Shown: piece by piece, positions 1 through 12,180 of the stretch | Numbering within the stretch: the stretch's first letter is position 1 | Layout of the letters: every line of letters begins with the position of its first letter | NCBI GenBank assembly: GCA_007570785.1 | Contig: ML660777.1 | Coordinates: 8,630,734 to 8,694,733, forward strand | Source of the DNA: Antilocapra americana | Taxonomy: Eukaryota > Chordata > Mammalia > Artiodactyla > Antilocapridae | Direction of reading: 5' to 3' | Length of the DNA: 64,000 nt | Made by a program: the position numbers and the translations under genes | The notes under the pieces: model-generated | Databases searched by the model: none | What the model saw: the letters and a program-made list of their open reading frames with translations, nothing else | Told to the model about the DNA's origin: nothing

Positions 1-454
1 CTCATTTTTAATATTGGTAACTAGTGTTTTCCCTGAACTTTTCTTCTTCAACCATTCTAGCTAGACATTTGTTTCTTTTTTTTTCCCCAGAAAAAATAAT
101 ATGTTTTTGACTTAATTGATTTTCTCTATTGTTTGCTGGTTTTTTCAATTCATTCATCAGACTGGAACCCTGCACCATCACTCCCAATTACAAAACCAAG
201 CAGTTAAAGATTAGGACAATAGAGTCACAGATTCAGCGTCTGATGTATATTCCTGAGTTGTTTTGTAGATATTATAACTTCCATCATAGAAAAAAGCTAA
301 CTGCATTATGATCAGACTGTAACCATTACATATGGTTCTTTAACTTGAGCAGTACTGGACCTGTGGCTAGCTAGCATAATTCCAAAAACTGGCCTAAAGA
401 GAATGAGATTAACATTATTGCTCATAATCTATATCTTTGTGAGTATCAAAACAA
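1..454. other. No recognised feature
   Basis: AT-rich sequence with no repeat family or gene that I can recognise. It precedes the 5' end of a truncated BovB LINE. The short open frames here have no recognisable motif and are the size expected by chance. Confidence 0.5.
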
Positions 455-1186
455 TCGTAGCTTTTAAGCAGTCAATGAAAAGAATAGAGGAAAACAATAG
501 AATGGGAAAGACTAGAGATCTCTTCAAGAATATTATAGATACCAAGGAAACATTTCATGTACAGATGGGCACAATAAAGGACAAAAACAGTATGAATCTA
601 ACAAAAGCAGAAGACATTAAGAAGAGGTGGCAAGAATACATAGAGGAACTACACAAAAGAGATCTTAATAAACCAGATAACCAGGATGGTGTGATCACTC
701 ACCTAGAACCAGACATCCTGGAACGTGAAGTCAAGTGGGCCTTAGGAAGTACCACCATGAATAAATCTAGAAGTGATGGAATTCCAGCTGAGCTATTTCA
801 AATCCTAAAAGATGATGCTGTGAAGGTGCTGCACTAAATATGCCAGAAAATATGGAAAACTCAGCAGAGGCCACAGGACTGGAAAATGTCAGTTTTCATT
901 CCAATCCCAAAGAGAGGCAAGGCCAAAGAATGTTCAAACTGCTGCACAATTGCCTTCATCTCACATGCTGGCAAAGTAATGTTCAAAATTCTCCAAACCA
1001 GGATTCAATACTATGTGCACCAAGAACTCCAGATTTTCAAGCTGGAGTTAGAAAAGGCAGAGGAATCAGAGATGAAATTGCCAACATCCATTGGATCACA
1101 GAAAAAACAACAGAATTTCAGAAAAAACATCTACTTTGCTTTATTGACTACACTAAAGACTTTGACCATGTGGTTCACAACAAACT

Positions 1187-1693
1187 GTGGAAAATTCTTC
1201 AAGAGATGGGAATACCAAACCACCTTACCTGCCTCCTGAAAATCTGTATGCAGGTCAGGAAGCAACAGTTAGAACCAGACATGGAACAATGGACTATTTC
1301 CAAATTGGGAAAGGAGTATGTCAAGGCTGCATATTGTCACCTTGCTTATTTAACTTATATGAAGAGTACATCATGAGAAACGCTGAGCTGGATGAAGCAC
1401 AAGCTGGAATCAAGATGGCCAGGAGAAACATCAATAACCTCAGGTATGCATATGATACCACCCTTATGGCAGAAAGCGAAGAAGAACTAAAGAGCCTCTT
1501 GATGAAAGTAAAAGAGGAGAGTGAAAAACCTGGCTTAAAACTCAACATTCAGAAAACTAAGATCATGGCATATGGTCCCATCACTTCATGGAAAAAAGAT
1601 GGAAAAACAATGGAAACCATGACAGACTTTATCTTCTTGGGCTCCAAAATCACTGCAGATGGTGACTGCAGCCATGAAATTAAAAGATGCTAA
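1187..1693 (+). pseudogene. BovB reverse-transcriptase remnant, active site mutated
   Basis: A 168-codon open stretch of the BovB RT. It includes the QGCILSPCLFNLY motif (RT palm, block B type) and the catalytic loop. In BovB that loop reads YADD, but here it is YAYD, because the first catalytic aspartate is replaced by tyrosine. Even without the neighbouring frameshifts this copy could not polymerise DNA. The frame then runs into the L1 insertion near 1692 and stops within the duplicated target bases. Confidence 0.85.
1678..1691. repeat. Target-site duplication, left copy, of the L1 at 1692-2730
   Basis: The 14-base string aattaaaagatgct occurs here and again at 2731-2744, exactly bracketing the L1. 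Removing the L1 and one copy restores continuous BovB sequence. Confidence 0.95.
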
Positions 1694-2730
1694 TATACAA
1701 GCAACTCCTGCAGCTCAATTCCAGAAAAATAAATGACCCAATCAAAAAGTGGGCCAAAGAACTCAACACACATTTCTCCAAAGAAGACATAAAAATGGCT
1801 AACAAACACATGAAAAGATGCTCAACATCACTTATTATCAGAGACATGCAAATCAAAACCACAATGAGGTACCACTTCACACCAGTCAGAATGGCTGCCA
1901 TCCAAAAGTCTACAAGCAATAAATGCTGGAGAGGATGTGGAGAAAAGGGAAACCTTTTACACTGTTGGTGGGAATGCAAACTAGTACAGCCACTATGGAG
2001 AACAGTGTAGAGATTCCTTAAAAAACTGGAAATAGAACTACCATATGACCCAGAAATCCCACTGCTGGGCATACACACTGAGGAAACTAGAATTGAAAGA
2101 GACACGTGTACCCCAGTGTTCATCGCCTCATTGTTTATAATAGCCAGGACATGGAAAAAACCTAGATGTCCATCAACAGATGAATGGATAAGAAAGCAGT
2201 GGTACATATACACAATGGAATATTACTCAGCCATTAAAAAGAATACATTTGAATCAGTTTTACTGAGGTGGACGAAACTGGAGCCTATTATACAGAGTGA
2301 AGTAAGCCAGAAGGAAAAACAACAATACAGTATACTAATGCATATACATGGAATTTAGAAAGATGGTAACGATAACCCTGTATTTGAGACAGCAAAAGAG
2401 ATGCAGATATATAGAACAGTCTTTTGGACTCTATGGGAGAGTACAAGGGTGGGATGATATGGGTGAACGGCATTGAAACTGTAAATTATCATATGTGAAA
2501 TCAATCACCAGCCCAGGTTTGATGCTTGATATAGGGTGCTCAGGGCTGGTGCACCGGGATGACCCAGAGAGATGGAATTGGGAGGGAGGTGGGAGGGGGG
2601 TTCTAGAAGGGGAACACATGTATACCCATGGTGGATTCATGTCAATGTATGGCAAAACCAGCACGATAATGTAAATAAAATAAATAAATAAATAAATATT
2701 TAAAAAAATAAAATATAAAAATAAATAAAT
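1692..2730 (+). mobile_element. 5'-truncated L1 (ruminant type) nested in BovB
   Basis: The element starts inside the C-terminal third of L1 ORF2 and runs through the 3' UTR to an A-rich tail made of taaa repeats (about 2676-2730). Translated landmarks are the cysteine cluster CWRGCGEKG near 1924-1950, CWWECK near 1963-1980, and [10 protein letters not shown] near 2204-2233. A TGG-to-TAG change at 2008-2010 stops ORF2 in the KTVWRF stretch. A G-rich tract typical of L1 3' UTRs lies at 2579-2600. A 14-bp duplication (1678-1691, 2731-2744) shows target-primed insertion into a pre-existing BovB. Confidence 0.95.
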
Positions 2731-3271
2731 AATTAAAAGATGCTTGCTCCTTGGAAGAAAAAACTATGACCAACTTAGACAGCATGTTAAAAAACAGAGA
2801 CATCACTTTTTGACAAAGGTCTGTCTGGTCAAAGCTATGGTTTTTCCAGTAGTCATGTATGGATGTGAGAGTTGGACCATAATGAAACTGAGCACCAAAG
2901 AATTGATGCTTTTGAACTGTGGTGTTGGAGAAGACTCTTGAGAGTCCCTTGGACTGCAAGGAGATCCAAGCAGTCTATCCTAAAGGAAATCAGTCCCGAA
3001 TATTCATTGGAAGGACTGATGCTGAAGCTGAAACTCCAATACTTTGGCTACCTGATGCAAGGAGCTGACTCCTTGGAAAAGACCCTGATGCTGGAAAGAT
3101 TGAAGGCTGGAGGAGAAGGGAGCAACAGAGGATGAGATGATTGGATGGCATCACCAACTCAATGGACACGAGTTTGAAGCAGCTCTAAGAGTTGGTGATG
3201 GACAAACAAGGCTGGCATGTTGCACCCCATGGGTTCACAAAGAGTCAGACATGAGTGTGTCAGTGAACTAA

Positions 3272-6133
3272 GATTTGGTTGACTAAAGAGTCAAGATGAG
3301 AGAGGAGACAGCAATGCAATCAAAATAGAATTTTAGCTCTCCCTCAAACAAATACCTGGGTAGGTGACCCAAAGTTGATAACATGTTCCATAGTATCAAG
3401 AACTCAAGCTGCCTAATTCTCATTGTTTCCTATAGCATGGCTCCAATGGTCTAAATGGTAACATTTACGACTGAGGTGGTTTGGTTAGAGAACAGTTAAT
3501 ACTTCACACATGCTCTCTCGTAAGGAAGTTTCCCAGAGGCTGCCACATCACATTTCTGCCTAGACTCCACTGGCCAAAACTTATTTACTAATTGCAAAGG
3601 AGCTTGGGAAATATAGCAAGAATTTATTGGTAGTACTTCCCATATGGCAATCACTGCTCTGAACTCCAGTGATCCACTGCTATCATAACTGATCTGTTCT
3701 CTTTTTCTCCTTCTGCTGCTTTCACTATTTCTGCTACTGCTGACTAAGCCTTCTCTTTGCTATGGCTGCTGAACACCACTGGTATCTATCTTTCCATAAT
3801 TTCTGTTTGTTGCCATCTTTCTGCATATCCATATGTCAATCTTATTGCAGAACCTCTACTTATATGCTTTAGATCAAAACTCTTTTAAGGAAGTAGATTT
3901 TGATTGTTTTACAAAATTATCACACACTGGAAAGTGCCCCAACTGGGCAGAGCTGCCAGACTAATTCATACCCTACCATCCTGGCCAGCAGAGATGGTAT
4001 TTATACTTTGAATACAAATTCAAATTTTTTTCAGACCTTAAAAACTGCTTTTATATTCCACATGTACTACAAAGGATACATTAAGAACAAACGTGTAGTA
4101 TGAGTTTTGTTTAGTTTTCTAAACCACAGGTAATCTTTCTAATAGTTTTAGCATAGAAAATTGAAAAGGAAAAGACACTAATTTCAGCCTGTTAAAAGTC
4201 ACTAGCCAGATGTTGTAAAAAGAACCACTAATGAAAGGTCTCCCTGGAGACTTTCAAAGTTTCTTTATATTCAACCTAATGCTCTTAAAGAGAATATCAC
4301 ATTTCATTGACATACAAGGCATTTGAGTTAAATTAAAAGGTTTGAAAAAATACCCTTCTCTGAATTGAAGTCTAAAAGACTGGTTTTGAAGTTTACCTGC
4401 TTTTCTAGGACTTTTACCTCTCTCTGCCATCAACTGAGTAATTTTTCCCAATTTGATTTGATGTCATTCAAACTTTTTAATTAGATCTATAGTTGGATGT
4501 TCAGTTCAGATGAAGCTGAGTCAAGAGTCACATTTTTTAAGTCTATTCAAACATCAAGAAGCAAGCAGCTAAACTAGAAGTGAATTTGTTAATAAAAGTC
4601 TAAATAAATGTTCTTTTTTTCAGAAATCAGAAGGGGGACTAAGAAAAACAACAAGATTTTAATTGCTAGGCTTCATGAAAATCAGCTGTCAGTTGCTTTC
4701 TATGTACTTGATTCAAGGAATAATTTATGAATATAATCTGGGGAAAACAAAATTTCAAAAGAAGCAACTTGTTTTAAATAGACCTGGCATAGTTACAACC
4801 TTATCTCCACGAGTAACTCAACATTTTCTTTTTCCATTTTTTTCTAAAACCAACTAATTTGCAGTTACAATTTTCTTTCTGAACTATTGCCTGTAAAAAC
4901 TCACTTCCTGGTTATTCATAGCAAAATGATTCTTTTCCCCAACCCCATCTGATTCTGATGTGATGAGGTAACTTTGAACAGTTGTGCGCATAACTCATTT
5001 TCTTCACTGCTGGGAAAACATGAGTTTCTTGGGGGGGAGGGGGAAATCCTTTTTTAAAAACTCAACAGTCAGTCTGCTGCAAGTTCTTATGTTAAAGGAA
5101 AATGAAACAAAATTTAAATCCTTTCTCCCGTTCACCTACATTTCAAAGAAAGAGAGGGTGTTCAGCCAACTGCTATAGTAAACATCGTTTGGAATACTGC
5201 TTTATTCCTACAGAATTTGGGAGAAACAGTGTTGGAGATACTACAAATATTAAGAAAATTACCAAGACAGTAAGGCTAAGGAGGTAAAGAACTTTAAGAT
5301 GAAATCAGAAAATAGCAATTTTTGTGAGAACCTCTGAGTACGGTATAGCTTGGGTGACTTTTACATACAGGCAGGCGTCTTCTTGCTAACACATTGAAAA
5401 TAATCTTTCCTGGTTTCTGTAATGTTCTTTTTCCTGGACCCCAAAATAAGCCAAGTTATAGGGAAAAATGACAGCAATTAGGATATTCAACAGGAATTAC
5501 CTGAGCTGACAACTCCCACAAGGAAGATGGCAAATGTCGGGGCAAAAGCCGGGAAGTTACATGGGTTTGTGAACAGGAAATTGACACCTCTGTGCCAAGT
5601 CTCTGCTGATTTCCTTGGGAGAAAAGTCACTGAGAACCCAGGAAAGTGTTTTACACATTAAAGTCCATGTTTGACTCTGAGAACACTTATCTTTCTGCCT
5701 GTGAAGCATTATCCTCCCTGTCCTTACCTCACACTTCTGTCCTGTCACCCACCTGCCTGTTTATTTTACCTTGGCCTTTTTCTTCCCTGACTGTTTTAGT
5801 CTTTTTATGTATCTCATCGTCTTAGGTTTTCCATCTTGCCCATGCACTTTGTGCTCCATAAATGTTTCAGTGCATACAAGTAATCCAAGGAGGAGAGTTC
5901 TCAGATCATGTAATCTAATTCAGTATCTCTCCTCTCCCCTGAGTAAATGACACAGGCAATGTCTCCTAACCTTGGCGGAGTTATACATCTCCCAAATCAG
6001 GGGGGTGAACCCAGGCAGCTGCATTTACACTTTTCCATAAATTCTGGAAAAAAGTGAAGTTGAAAGAGATTTAAATACATACATATAGACGTCAGAAAGG
6101 GCCAAAAGAAAGCTACTGGCTAGTCTTTTTCTC
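3272..6133. other. Long stretch without a confident feature
   Basis: About 2.9 kb of AT-rich DNA. Around 3500-3620 a short phrase (an acttattta...gggaaatatag pattern) resembles an old interspersed repeat, but I cannot name it. Around 3690-3780 there is a pyrimidine-rich, CTG-containing stretch. No open frame has a recognisable domain, and no splice-flanked exon is convincing. Confidence 0.5.
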
Positions 6134-6150
6134 AAAAAAAAAAAAAAAAA
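6134..6150. repeat. Poly(A) run, 17 bases
   Basis: Uninterrupted A17. No recognisable retroelement body lies immediately upstream, so its origin is unclear. Confidence 0.95.
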
Positions 6151-6444
6151 GGCAGAGCTATATCCACTGGAATCATTTCATCTAATGGAAAAACTATCCC
6201 TCATTTAAATCCCAAAATCAACAACAACACAAAAACATTAGCAAAACTTTCACAAGATGGTGTCATCTTGTGTTATAGAATAATTGCTATTTCTGTTCTC
6301 ACAAAAAAATTGTAGGTTTATTTTGCAATTCCAGATGTTCAAATTTCAGTTTAGGGCATTACATGCTAATAAATTTCACACAAATATTTACAGCTTCAAT
6401 ACTGCCTATTTTCCACTGTCATGACACATGTATGCTATCATAGC
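6151..6444. other. No recognised feature
   Basis: AT-rich sequence between a poly(A) run and a TA microsatellite. Nothing recognised. Confidence 0.5.
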
Positions 6445-6467
6445 ATATATATATACATATATATATA

Positions 6468-6503
<36 letters not shown>
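6445..6503. repeat. (TA)n microsatellite
   Basis: About 59 bases of almost pure alternating AT, interrupted by single C and GTG changes. The perfect block at the 3' end (6476-6502) is the part most likely to vary in length. Alternating AT of this size can extrude a cruciform. Confidence 0.97.
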
Positions 6504-6509
<6 letters not shown>

Positions 6510-9500
6510 GATCTATTGCTCAACTCCTGCTAGGCGAATTGTCTATAGCTTTGTTTTCCTTACATAACCTTTTACCTCCATTAGCTTACTTTGCCATGCA
6601 GCAACCTGGTAATTATATCCAGAGATGCTAAAATAAAATTTATGATGGGCCAAAATATCCCCAAACCTCTTTTTCTTTTTCCCTTAACAAAACATTGCCA
6701 CCACTTCTGCCAAGGAAGTTGTAAAGAAAAGAGTGAAAATAAATGTGAGATTTCAGACCAGGCCATAGCCTCAGTGTGGGGACTTTCATTCACACTGCCG
6801 TGTAAACATTCTCTAGAAACCTCAGTGGTCAGGATTATGCATGTTAAGAGTACATCCAAAATGTAAACAAGTGAAGATTACCAGAGTCGTGGGGAAAACA
6901 AAATCAGAGCTTTGACAATGTCAGAATTCTTCATATGAAACTAAGAGTTCCTAATTCTGTTTCTGAAACCAATAGTAGTGCACCACAAATGTAACCAAAT
7001 ATTCTTTGAGGAGTCAGAGTGAAGCAATTCAAAAAGATTTGGGAAACATTGTTAAATAGGTCTCTCTGCAATAGAAGTTCTGTCTACCCTTAACAAGTAA
7101 TTCCATCCTGAATTGTCAAAAGAGTGAAAAATATAAACACAACTTTTTCCAAACTAACTGTACTTAAAATTTCTTGATCACACAAAACATATTAACCTGA
7201 CCGGAAACACAAACGTCCCGAAAGCACTTTGGAAAGTGGTGTATTTGAAGTCATGCAGTTTTTGATATCAACATCTATATTGAACACAATAAGTATTTAT
7301 CAAATTGATTAATACAAGGGGTAACAACAGATATAAAACTCAATTCAAGCATCACATTCCTAAAAGTGAATCAAATAAACCAATAACAAATTTATTATAG
7401 GTCATATGCACTCTGCAATATAATTATTGTGTAATTATAGACCAATATTAGAAATATATATTGTGCTTTAGGGGAAATGTTGCCCTTTATTGCTTTCCAT
7501 TGTGCTTGTTTTCATAACAAAATGTAGTGTGAACAACTACTTCATTAATTTTAAAATATTTGCATCATAATTCTTTCATCTCTCCTCATGCTTACAAAAT
7601 TTTAGAAATTTTTCTCCATTCAATGAAAAGGCAAAGTGGCTCAAAATGGAAAATTTGTTTCGCTCCAAGTACTTATCAAGAAGCCATTCAGATTATTACT
7701 TATATCATTTTTAAATTGGCAATTGAAAAGTCATAGAGGAGTTACCAAGGAGCTTCTTTCTCACTTTTTGATGGCTGAGCTGATTCCTTTCTGCATTTTT
7801 CCTACTTTATTGTGGTCCAACATGAAACTCAGGGTCTGTAGAGCTCCTTAATAAGAATTGAAGTCACTGAACAGCTTATTCTTACAGAATAAAGTCTACA
7901 TAAAACATGTGTCATTCTGCAACCCTCATGGCAATCCAAAATTAATTGAAATCATACCTGAGCTAAAATCTGAAGCATAGCTCCATAAGAAAAGGTAGTG
8001 TTTTAAGACATTCACATTTTTTAAAAGGAAATCATTCCTTTACCTAGAAAACATAAATAATCTGGGAAATTTTGAAGACAGCTAAATTTAATCCAAAGGG
8101 AAAATTTTCACACATATTAATTTTCACCGGTCTTAATTTTCACTTGCTAAAATCTACAACTTTTTAAAGGCTAAATAAATGAGGAAGCCATCTTGTTTTT
8201 CCACATCACTGGCTCTAGCATGCTATAGAGGATCACCATGACAACAGGAGCTGGCTTGCTTGGTGTGAAGACAACAGTGTAGTCCTCATTTCCTAAATGC
8301 ATGTTTCCGCTAAAGTTGAATCACCAATTAAAAGCCTCCTTTTTTGCCCTTGGGGGTTTCAGAGATGCAAATGGTGTTGGGAAGGCTATCTGGTCTGCTG
8401 CTACACCTGGTAACTCTCCCTGATTATCTAGAAAATAAAATGACTCCTTTAAAGAACAGTATTTCTGAATTGCATTGAATAGGAGTTAATATTCAAAATT
8501 GAAAGACTTGCTTGAAATTGTGAATTTCTATCCTTGTTATAACAACTGATTGCTCTTTAAATGCCAAAAAAAAAGAGTATTCTGAGTGTGGTTTTAAGTA
8601 TCTTATTACAGAATAATGAGATATACAATGTTGTTAACTCTTTGTCAATCACTGTGTGAATAGCAAACATAAAACTGTAATAATGAAAACTAATATATAT
8701 TCTTTAAATATATATTCTTTAAAAGATATGAAAAAGTGTAATGATTACAGAACGATAACATTTAAATTTTACTTTGAATATATCCATAAAGTATATCTTT
8801 ATAATTTAAAGCAAGAAAATATAAAAGAAGTTTTTAAAGATCCAGATTAATAAAAGATTTTCCTGACATTTAACTAATAGTCAAACTACAAATATCATTA
8901 ATGAGTTTTGACTGTAAGAAAGGAAATGTGTGTCTATTTTAGTGAGCAAATAAACTGAAAATTTTAATGGAAGCATTTTTGAATGAAAATTTCTAAAATA
9001 TAGATCAGTATTATTCTTTGGATGCAATGATGAATAACAATAACTAATATTTTTCATCTACCTCCCTAATGTACATTATTCTATGTATTTCTCCTTTCTC
9101 AATCAACTTGATAAATACATTACTTCAGTTTTAATATTTTTACTATCCTTATTGGTAAATGAAATATAAAAATATCCAAATTATGTATTAGTATATTTGG
9201 ATGTATTATCCAAATTATCCACTTACTATATTTCTGATTTTTTATGGTAAGAAAAGGAGGATATGAGATTTTCAACAAAATTAAATTTCAAGAGAAACTG
9301 CACATTTCTACTATAAGCATATGATAAAGACACACATTATTAAATGTTGCTATTTAGGAATTATGTGCATAAATTTAACAATGCACACTAGCCAATTTTC
9401 TGTAATGTGTGTTTGTATATTTAACTGTTTCTTTGTATAGCTAATTAAGTGTTTGTTGCAAAGTCTCATGGGAAGCTCATTTGCATATACCTTGTTATAA

Positions 9501-10292
9501 TGACTAAACACATTTTCACTAAGTATTGCCTGATGAATAGATATTTCACAAATGCCTGGCATAGACACAACAACAAACTATGGACACATGTCATTATTAC
9601 TGTAGTTCATCAGCACAACCCTCCATGGTTCTCTCTGCATAATTGGACTCATTTAGGAATCACTCATTTGCTTATGAGTGGTAACTAGTGTAGCACTGCA
9701 TTTTAATTTTAAAAATTTAATTTAAATAAGAATTTGTTCAGTTTTTTTTACATATTTGAATATGTATAGATATTTTAATGTCAGTACACATGCAAGTCTG
9801 ATTCTAGGAGAATATGTCATATCAGAAAATAAATTGTCAAATTCAGATATAAACTGAAATAAAAATAAATAGCAAACAAAAATGTTAAAACTGATATTCT
9901 TCTCACAGTTCTCTTGTGAGAACTTTGTGAGATAATACATGTAAATAAAATGACCATCAACAGGAAGGCTAAAGTAAGCATTCATTTCCTTCTAACTTTT
10001 TCTTTAGAATGAAACAACTTAAAGTGACCTAAAAAGAACAGTAGGTAACTTGTGAAGTTAATTATTTCAGGAGACTCACAAGGTACATTGGCGTGGATGT
10101 GAACAAAAAGATTGCTTAGTTTTGGTGTGATCTGAGTTTTGCAGCCATGCAACATTATAAAAGCAGAAATCATTAGGCCTCCATCCACTTCCCATGAGTA
10201 ATGGATGACTGATTAATAAGTCTTTAACACATTCAATTAAATTTTTTGCAATCTAAATTTCATTTTGCTATTTCTTTCACATATTTCTACCT
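6504..10292. other. Long stretch without a confident feature
   Basis: About 3.8 kb of AT-rich DNA without a recognised repeat or gene. A small perfect tandem duplication sits at 8693-8722. Short open frames, such as 6591-6866 and its antisense partner, show no known motif and no codon pattern beyond chance. Confidence 0.5.
8693..8722. repeat. Perfect 15-bp tandem duplication
   Basis: atatatattctttaa occurs twice back to back (8693-8707 and 8708-8722) with no difference, consistent with a recent slippage duplication. Confidence 0.95.
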
Positions 10293-10440
10293 TCTTTAAA
10301 TATCTGTCCTCACGGACGCTCTTAACATCTCCCAATTTAGCATCATCTGTAAATTTAATTAAGTGCTTTTTCTGTCCCTTCTTGCAAATCATTAAAAAGC
10401 ATGCTAAATTAAACCATGACTAACTCCTACTACACCTCAC
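10293..10440 (-). mobile_element. Possible CR1/L3-type old LINE fragment
   Basis: The plus strand carries the pattern 'tttagcatcatctgtaaattt' followed by a decayed 'caaatcattaaaaa' motif. This resembles the antisense of an old CR1/L3-family LINE. Divergence is high and the ends cannot be fixed. It could be a chance resemblance. Confidence 0.35.
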
Positions 10441-10885
10441 AATGTCTTATCATGTAAAGCATTTTACTTCACAAAGAAGAGAATTACCAAATAATACTTT
10501 TAAAAAGTAGGTGTTACACCAGTATTTCATTTCTACCAATGGAAAGAACCCTGAGCATTTCTTTCCAGGAGGCTACTAAAATTTTTAACAGTTATGGCCA
10601 CCATAATTTTGAAATATGAATAAATTATGTTAAATCAACTTGGCTAAGATGACTAAAGACACTTAAATCAACACTTTCATACACATATGTATAAAACTAT
10701 TTTGCACGTACATATATGCATTAAAGTATATGTCAGTGCCATGTATCGGTGCACATGCTAAGCTGCTGGGAGAAATAGACTCCGAGGAGTGCAATACACA
10801 GAAGGAAATTAAGGAAGTTTCACTTTTTTGGTGTAATTTTTTTCAATATTTTACAGTAAGCATGATTTGCATGCGTTTTTATTTT

Positions 10886-11091
10886 TTTAGCATTTATTTA
10901 TTTGGCTGCACTGGGTCTTAGTCACAGTACCCAGGATCTTCAATCTTCATTGCGGTATGCAGGCTCTTTATTTGTGGCATGTAACTCTTCTTTGTGGCAT
11001 GTGGGATCTAGGTCCCTAACTAGGGATTGAACCCTGGCCCCCTGCATTAGGAACTTGGAATCTTAGTCACTGGGCTACCAGTGAAGTCCCC
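10886..11091 (-). mobile_element. CHR-type tRNA-derived SINE (cetartiodactyl)
   Basis: Read on the minus strand, it begins with a decayed GGGACTTC head ending at 11091, then the tRNA-like head with a B-box-like stretch (antisense 'agggattgaaccctgg' at 11022-11037). It continues through the 'ccacatgcc' repeats and ends with 'gcagccaaataaataaa' and an A-tail (T-rich at 10877-10888). This is the CHR-2-like arrangement known from whales, hippos and ruminants. Target-site duplications are not clear. Confidence 0.85.
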
Positions 11092-11245
11092 TACATGAGA
11101 TTTTTAAAAATAAACCTATTTATATATTTATATATAGAATGTCCCTGCAGGATCTGCCCTCACTATCCCAAACGTGGCGCTCAGAATGAAGTCACATGAA
11201 GTCACTGATAGAAGGTCATTTTGCAAGTTCAGACAAGTTGTCACT

Positions 11246-11387
11246 GTGTGCTGTGTGCTTAGTTGCTCAGTTGTGTCCAACTCTTTGCAATCCCACGGAC
11301 TGGGGGATCTTCCCTACCCAGGGTTCAAACCTAGGTCTCCTGCATTGCAGGCAGATTCTTTACCAGCAGAGCCACTGGGGAAGCCCC
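11246..11387 (-). mobile_element. Bov-tA SINE with a large internal deletion
   Basis: Minus-strand copy. The tRNA-like head is at 11327-11387 (antisense 'tctcctgcattgcaggcag') and the BovB-derived end is at 11246-11300. About 80 bases of the usual middle are missing at the 11302/11303 region, where 'cccacggactg' joins directly to 'ggggatcttccc'. Flanks aagttgtcact (11235-11245) and aaattgtcatt (11389-11399) match at 9 of 11 positions and are a plausible target-site duplication. Confidence 0.88.
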
Positions 11388-11489
11388 CAAATTGTCATTA
11401 CAAAACATCAAATTTTGTTCATCCAGTTTATCAACAAATCTATCTTGAGAACACATTACATGCGAAACATTTTGTTAAGTAGTATGGCT

Positions 11490-11606
11490 ATCCATTCCAG
11501 TATTCTTGCCTGGAGAATTCTGTGGAGAGAGGAGCCTGGCAGTCTACAGTCAATGGGGTCACTGAAGAGTTGGATGTCACTGAGTGACTAACACTTTTAC
11601 TTTCAC
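11490..11606 (+). mobile_element. Bov-tA / BovB tail fragment
   Basis: Plus-strand fragment of the BovB-derived half of a Bov-tA SINE, from 'ccattccagtattcttgcc' through the 'ctacagtcaatggggtca' block to a 'gtgactaacac' terminus. No tRNA-like head is attached. Confidence 0.85.
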
Positions 11607-11639
11607 ACCTGGAATGTAGAATTCATTTACCTGGAGGCA

Positions 11640-11792
11640 GTGTGGATAGTGGCTAAGATGAAAGGCTATAACTACAACAGAACATATAACATAACAACTA
11701 CTAGGTATGTGGCCTTACGCAAATTAATTGACCTCTCTGAGCATCAATTTCCTCAACTTACAAACTTACAAGTAATAGTACCTATCTTATAA
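11640..11792 (+). mobile_element. MIR SINE
   Basis: Decayed MIR. Visible features are 'tgtggccttacgcaaa', 'gacctctctgagc' and 'atttcctcaactta', followed by 'aatagtacctatctta'. This order matches the MIR core and 3' region. It is interrupted at 11793 by a BovB 3' fragment. Confidence 0.8.
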
Positions 11793-11988
11793 AAGACCGT
11801 GAATGCTGGAAAAGATTGAAGGCAGGAGGAGAAAGGGATGATAGAGGATGAGATGCTTAGATGGCATCACCAACCTAATGTGCATGAGTTTGAGCAAACT
11901 CCAGGAGATGGTAAAGGACAGGGAAACCTGGCATGCTACAGTTCATGTCCACAAAGCATTGGACATAACTTAGCAACTGAACAACAAA
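11793..11988 (+). mobile_element. BovB 3'-end fragment
   Basis: About 195 bases of the BovB 3' terminus, from 'gaatgctggaaaagattgaa' through 'gatggcatcacc' to 'ttagcaactgaacaac'. It is heavily 5'-truncated and sits at the end of a MIR, which suggests insertion into it. Confidence 0.88.
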
Positions 11989-12180
11989 TATCATAAAATC
12001 AATGTGAGGAATAAATTAAATATTTTTCTAATTTTTGTAAATGTGTATAACATACCTAATACTTTGTAAGAGAACTATAAATACAATATTTATTTTAATT
12101 AATGAATTCAATACAAAGTCATTGAGAGATGGTCCAATCTGTCTAAAATCATTCTGGAACAAAGTAAGTTGTAAATAAGT

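Larger units (their letters stand above)
455..3271 (+). mobile_element. BovB (RTE) LINE, 5'-truncated, split by an L1
   Basis: The plus strand carries the linker between endonuclease and reverse transcriptase, the RT domain, and the C-terminal part with the BovB 3' end. BovB sequence occupies 455-1677 and resumes at 2745. The break is filled by an L1 flanked by a 14-bp duplication, so both halves belong to one insertion. Translated landmarks in order are VKWALGS near 735-752, an ILSPCLFNLY block near 1330-1361, the RT active-site region near 1441-1460, and MYGCESWT near 2853-2876. The frame is broken many times (for example a stop at 835-837), so this copy is dead. The 3' end is a degraded BovB terminus near 3271. 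I found no target-site duplication for the BovB itself. Confidence 0.93.
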
